Under the pieces are notes generated by a model. It was not told the origin of the DNA, did not search any database, and saw nothing but the letters and a program-made list of their open reading frames with translations. 5,897 nucleotides of DNA from Bacillota bacterium. GTDB taxonomy: Bacteria; Bacillota_E; Sulfobacillia; Sulfobacillales; JAIMBI01. The DNA lies in contig JAKARZ010000083.1 in assembly GCA_021828405.1 (NCBI GenBank), positions 1 to 5,897 on the forward strand. The letters are read 5' to 3'. Positions 5,709 through 5,897 of the stretch are shown here, piece by piece; within the stretch, counting starts at the first letter, position 1; every line of letters starts with the position of its first letter. Made by a program: the position numbers and the translations under genes.

Positions 5709-5822
5709 GTGCCCGTGACGGTGGGAATCCGGAAACTTAAGGCGCATTTGAGCGCTGATGGCGGGCGCGCGCGGTTCGATGAATCCACGTCACTGGCCCG
5801 AGCGGTAATGGAGAACCGTGAC
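5709..5822 (+). pseudogene. Phd/YefM-type antitoxin remnant, internally deleted
   Basis: Translation would begin at a GTG six bases after a perfect AAGGAGG (5696-5702). The first 15 residues, VPVTVGIRKLKAHLS, match the start of Phd/YefM antitoxins that accompany PIN toxins (TVGIRELKAHLS). In those proteins YLRRV-AGE, a TDRGRPVA strand and about 30 further residues normally follow. Here none of that is present. The frame jumps straight to ADGGRARFDESTSLARAVMENRD, which resembles the toxin-binding C-terminal end of such antitoxins. This looks like an in-frame loss of roughly 40 codons. There is also no stop: the frame runs on past the toxin start to the window edge, whereas relatives typically end at about ENRE. 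The DNA-binding fold cannot form. A leftover toxin-binding tail remains possible, so I call it a probable, not certain, pseudogene. Confidence 0.6.
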
Positions 5823-5897
5823 GAAGGACGGGGGTCTCTACCTCGACAGCAGCGCGCTGGTCAAGCCGTATGTGGAAGAAACCGGCTCGCAGGACGT
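5818..5897 (+). CDS. PIN-domain toxin (VapC-like), N-terminal fragment
   Basis: The first 26 codons of a second PIN-domain toxin run off the right edge. After VTKDGG, the sequence LYLDSSALVKPYVEETGS is the standard opening of VapC-type ribonucleases (YLDSSALVKLYVEEPGS), with Asp10 as the first metal-binding acid. The GTG at 5818 is the only possible start, because this frame has a TAA at 5806-5808 just upstream. A GGAG at 5810-5813 gives a close ribosome binding site. It differs from the VapC at 3354 and belongs to the group normally paired with Phd/YefM antitoxins, which agrees with the remnant directly in front of it. Whether the rest of the gene is intact cannot be seen. Confidence 0.8.
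   Translation, partial: MTKDGGLYLDSSALVKPYVEETGSQD

Overview
This is a GC-rich bacterial window (about two thirds G+C by eye) with strong purine-rich Shine-Dalgarno sequences (AAGGGAGG, AAGGAGG, GGGAGGAG), frequent GTG starts and short gene overlaps. That style, together with the gene content, fits a high-GC Firmicute of the Sulfobacillus, Thermaerobacter or Symbiobacterium kind. Nothing in the window fixes the taxon, and an actinobacterial or Chloroflexi source is not excluded.

Layout, left to right. On the minus strand, 1-116 is the N-terminus of an M1-family aminopeptidase running off the left edge. A divergent 385-base intergenic stretch follows. It holds a plus-strand terminator-like hairpin with a T5 tract, a very GC-rich block with mutually exclusive stems, and a weak promoter with a nested dyad. 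From 502 to 3038 four plus-strand genes overlap one another. The first is an ornithine cyclodeaminase/mu-crystallin family gene broken by a frameshift at about 900-920. It is followed by a GNAT acetyltransferase, a DUF1697 protein, and a histidine-phosphatase-superfamily protein whose first catalytic motif is THS instead of RHG. The tight overlaps suggest one translationally coupled operon. I see no pathway that unites the four products.

Next, 3127-3800 is a compact type II toxin-antitoxin operon: an AbrB-fold VapB antitoxin and a PIN-domain VapC toxin. It has its own promoter and a small palindrome at the predicted transcription start. A 311-base non-coding stretch after it contains four consecutive potential stem-loops, one of which is a 15-16 bp bipartite hairpin. 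A complete N-acyl-D-amino-acid deacylase (D-aminoacylase type amidohydrolase, 510 aa) occupies 4112-5644.

At the right edge a second toxin-antitoxin locus begins. Its Phd/YefM-type antitoxin keeps a perfect ribosome binding site and the first 15 residues. It appears to have lost its central part and its stop codon, while the PIN toxin start directly behind it looks intact as far as the window goes.

The most interesting points are the decayed antitoxin in front of an apparently healthy toxin start, the split cyclodeaminase with a possible internal restart site, the multi-hairpin intergenic region, and the altered RHG motif. I found no clear evidence of a wholly new defence or biosynthetic system.
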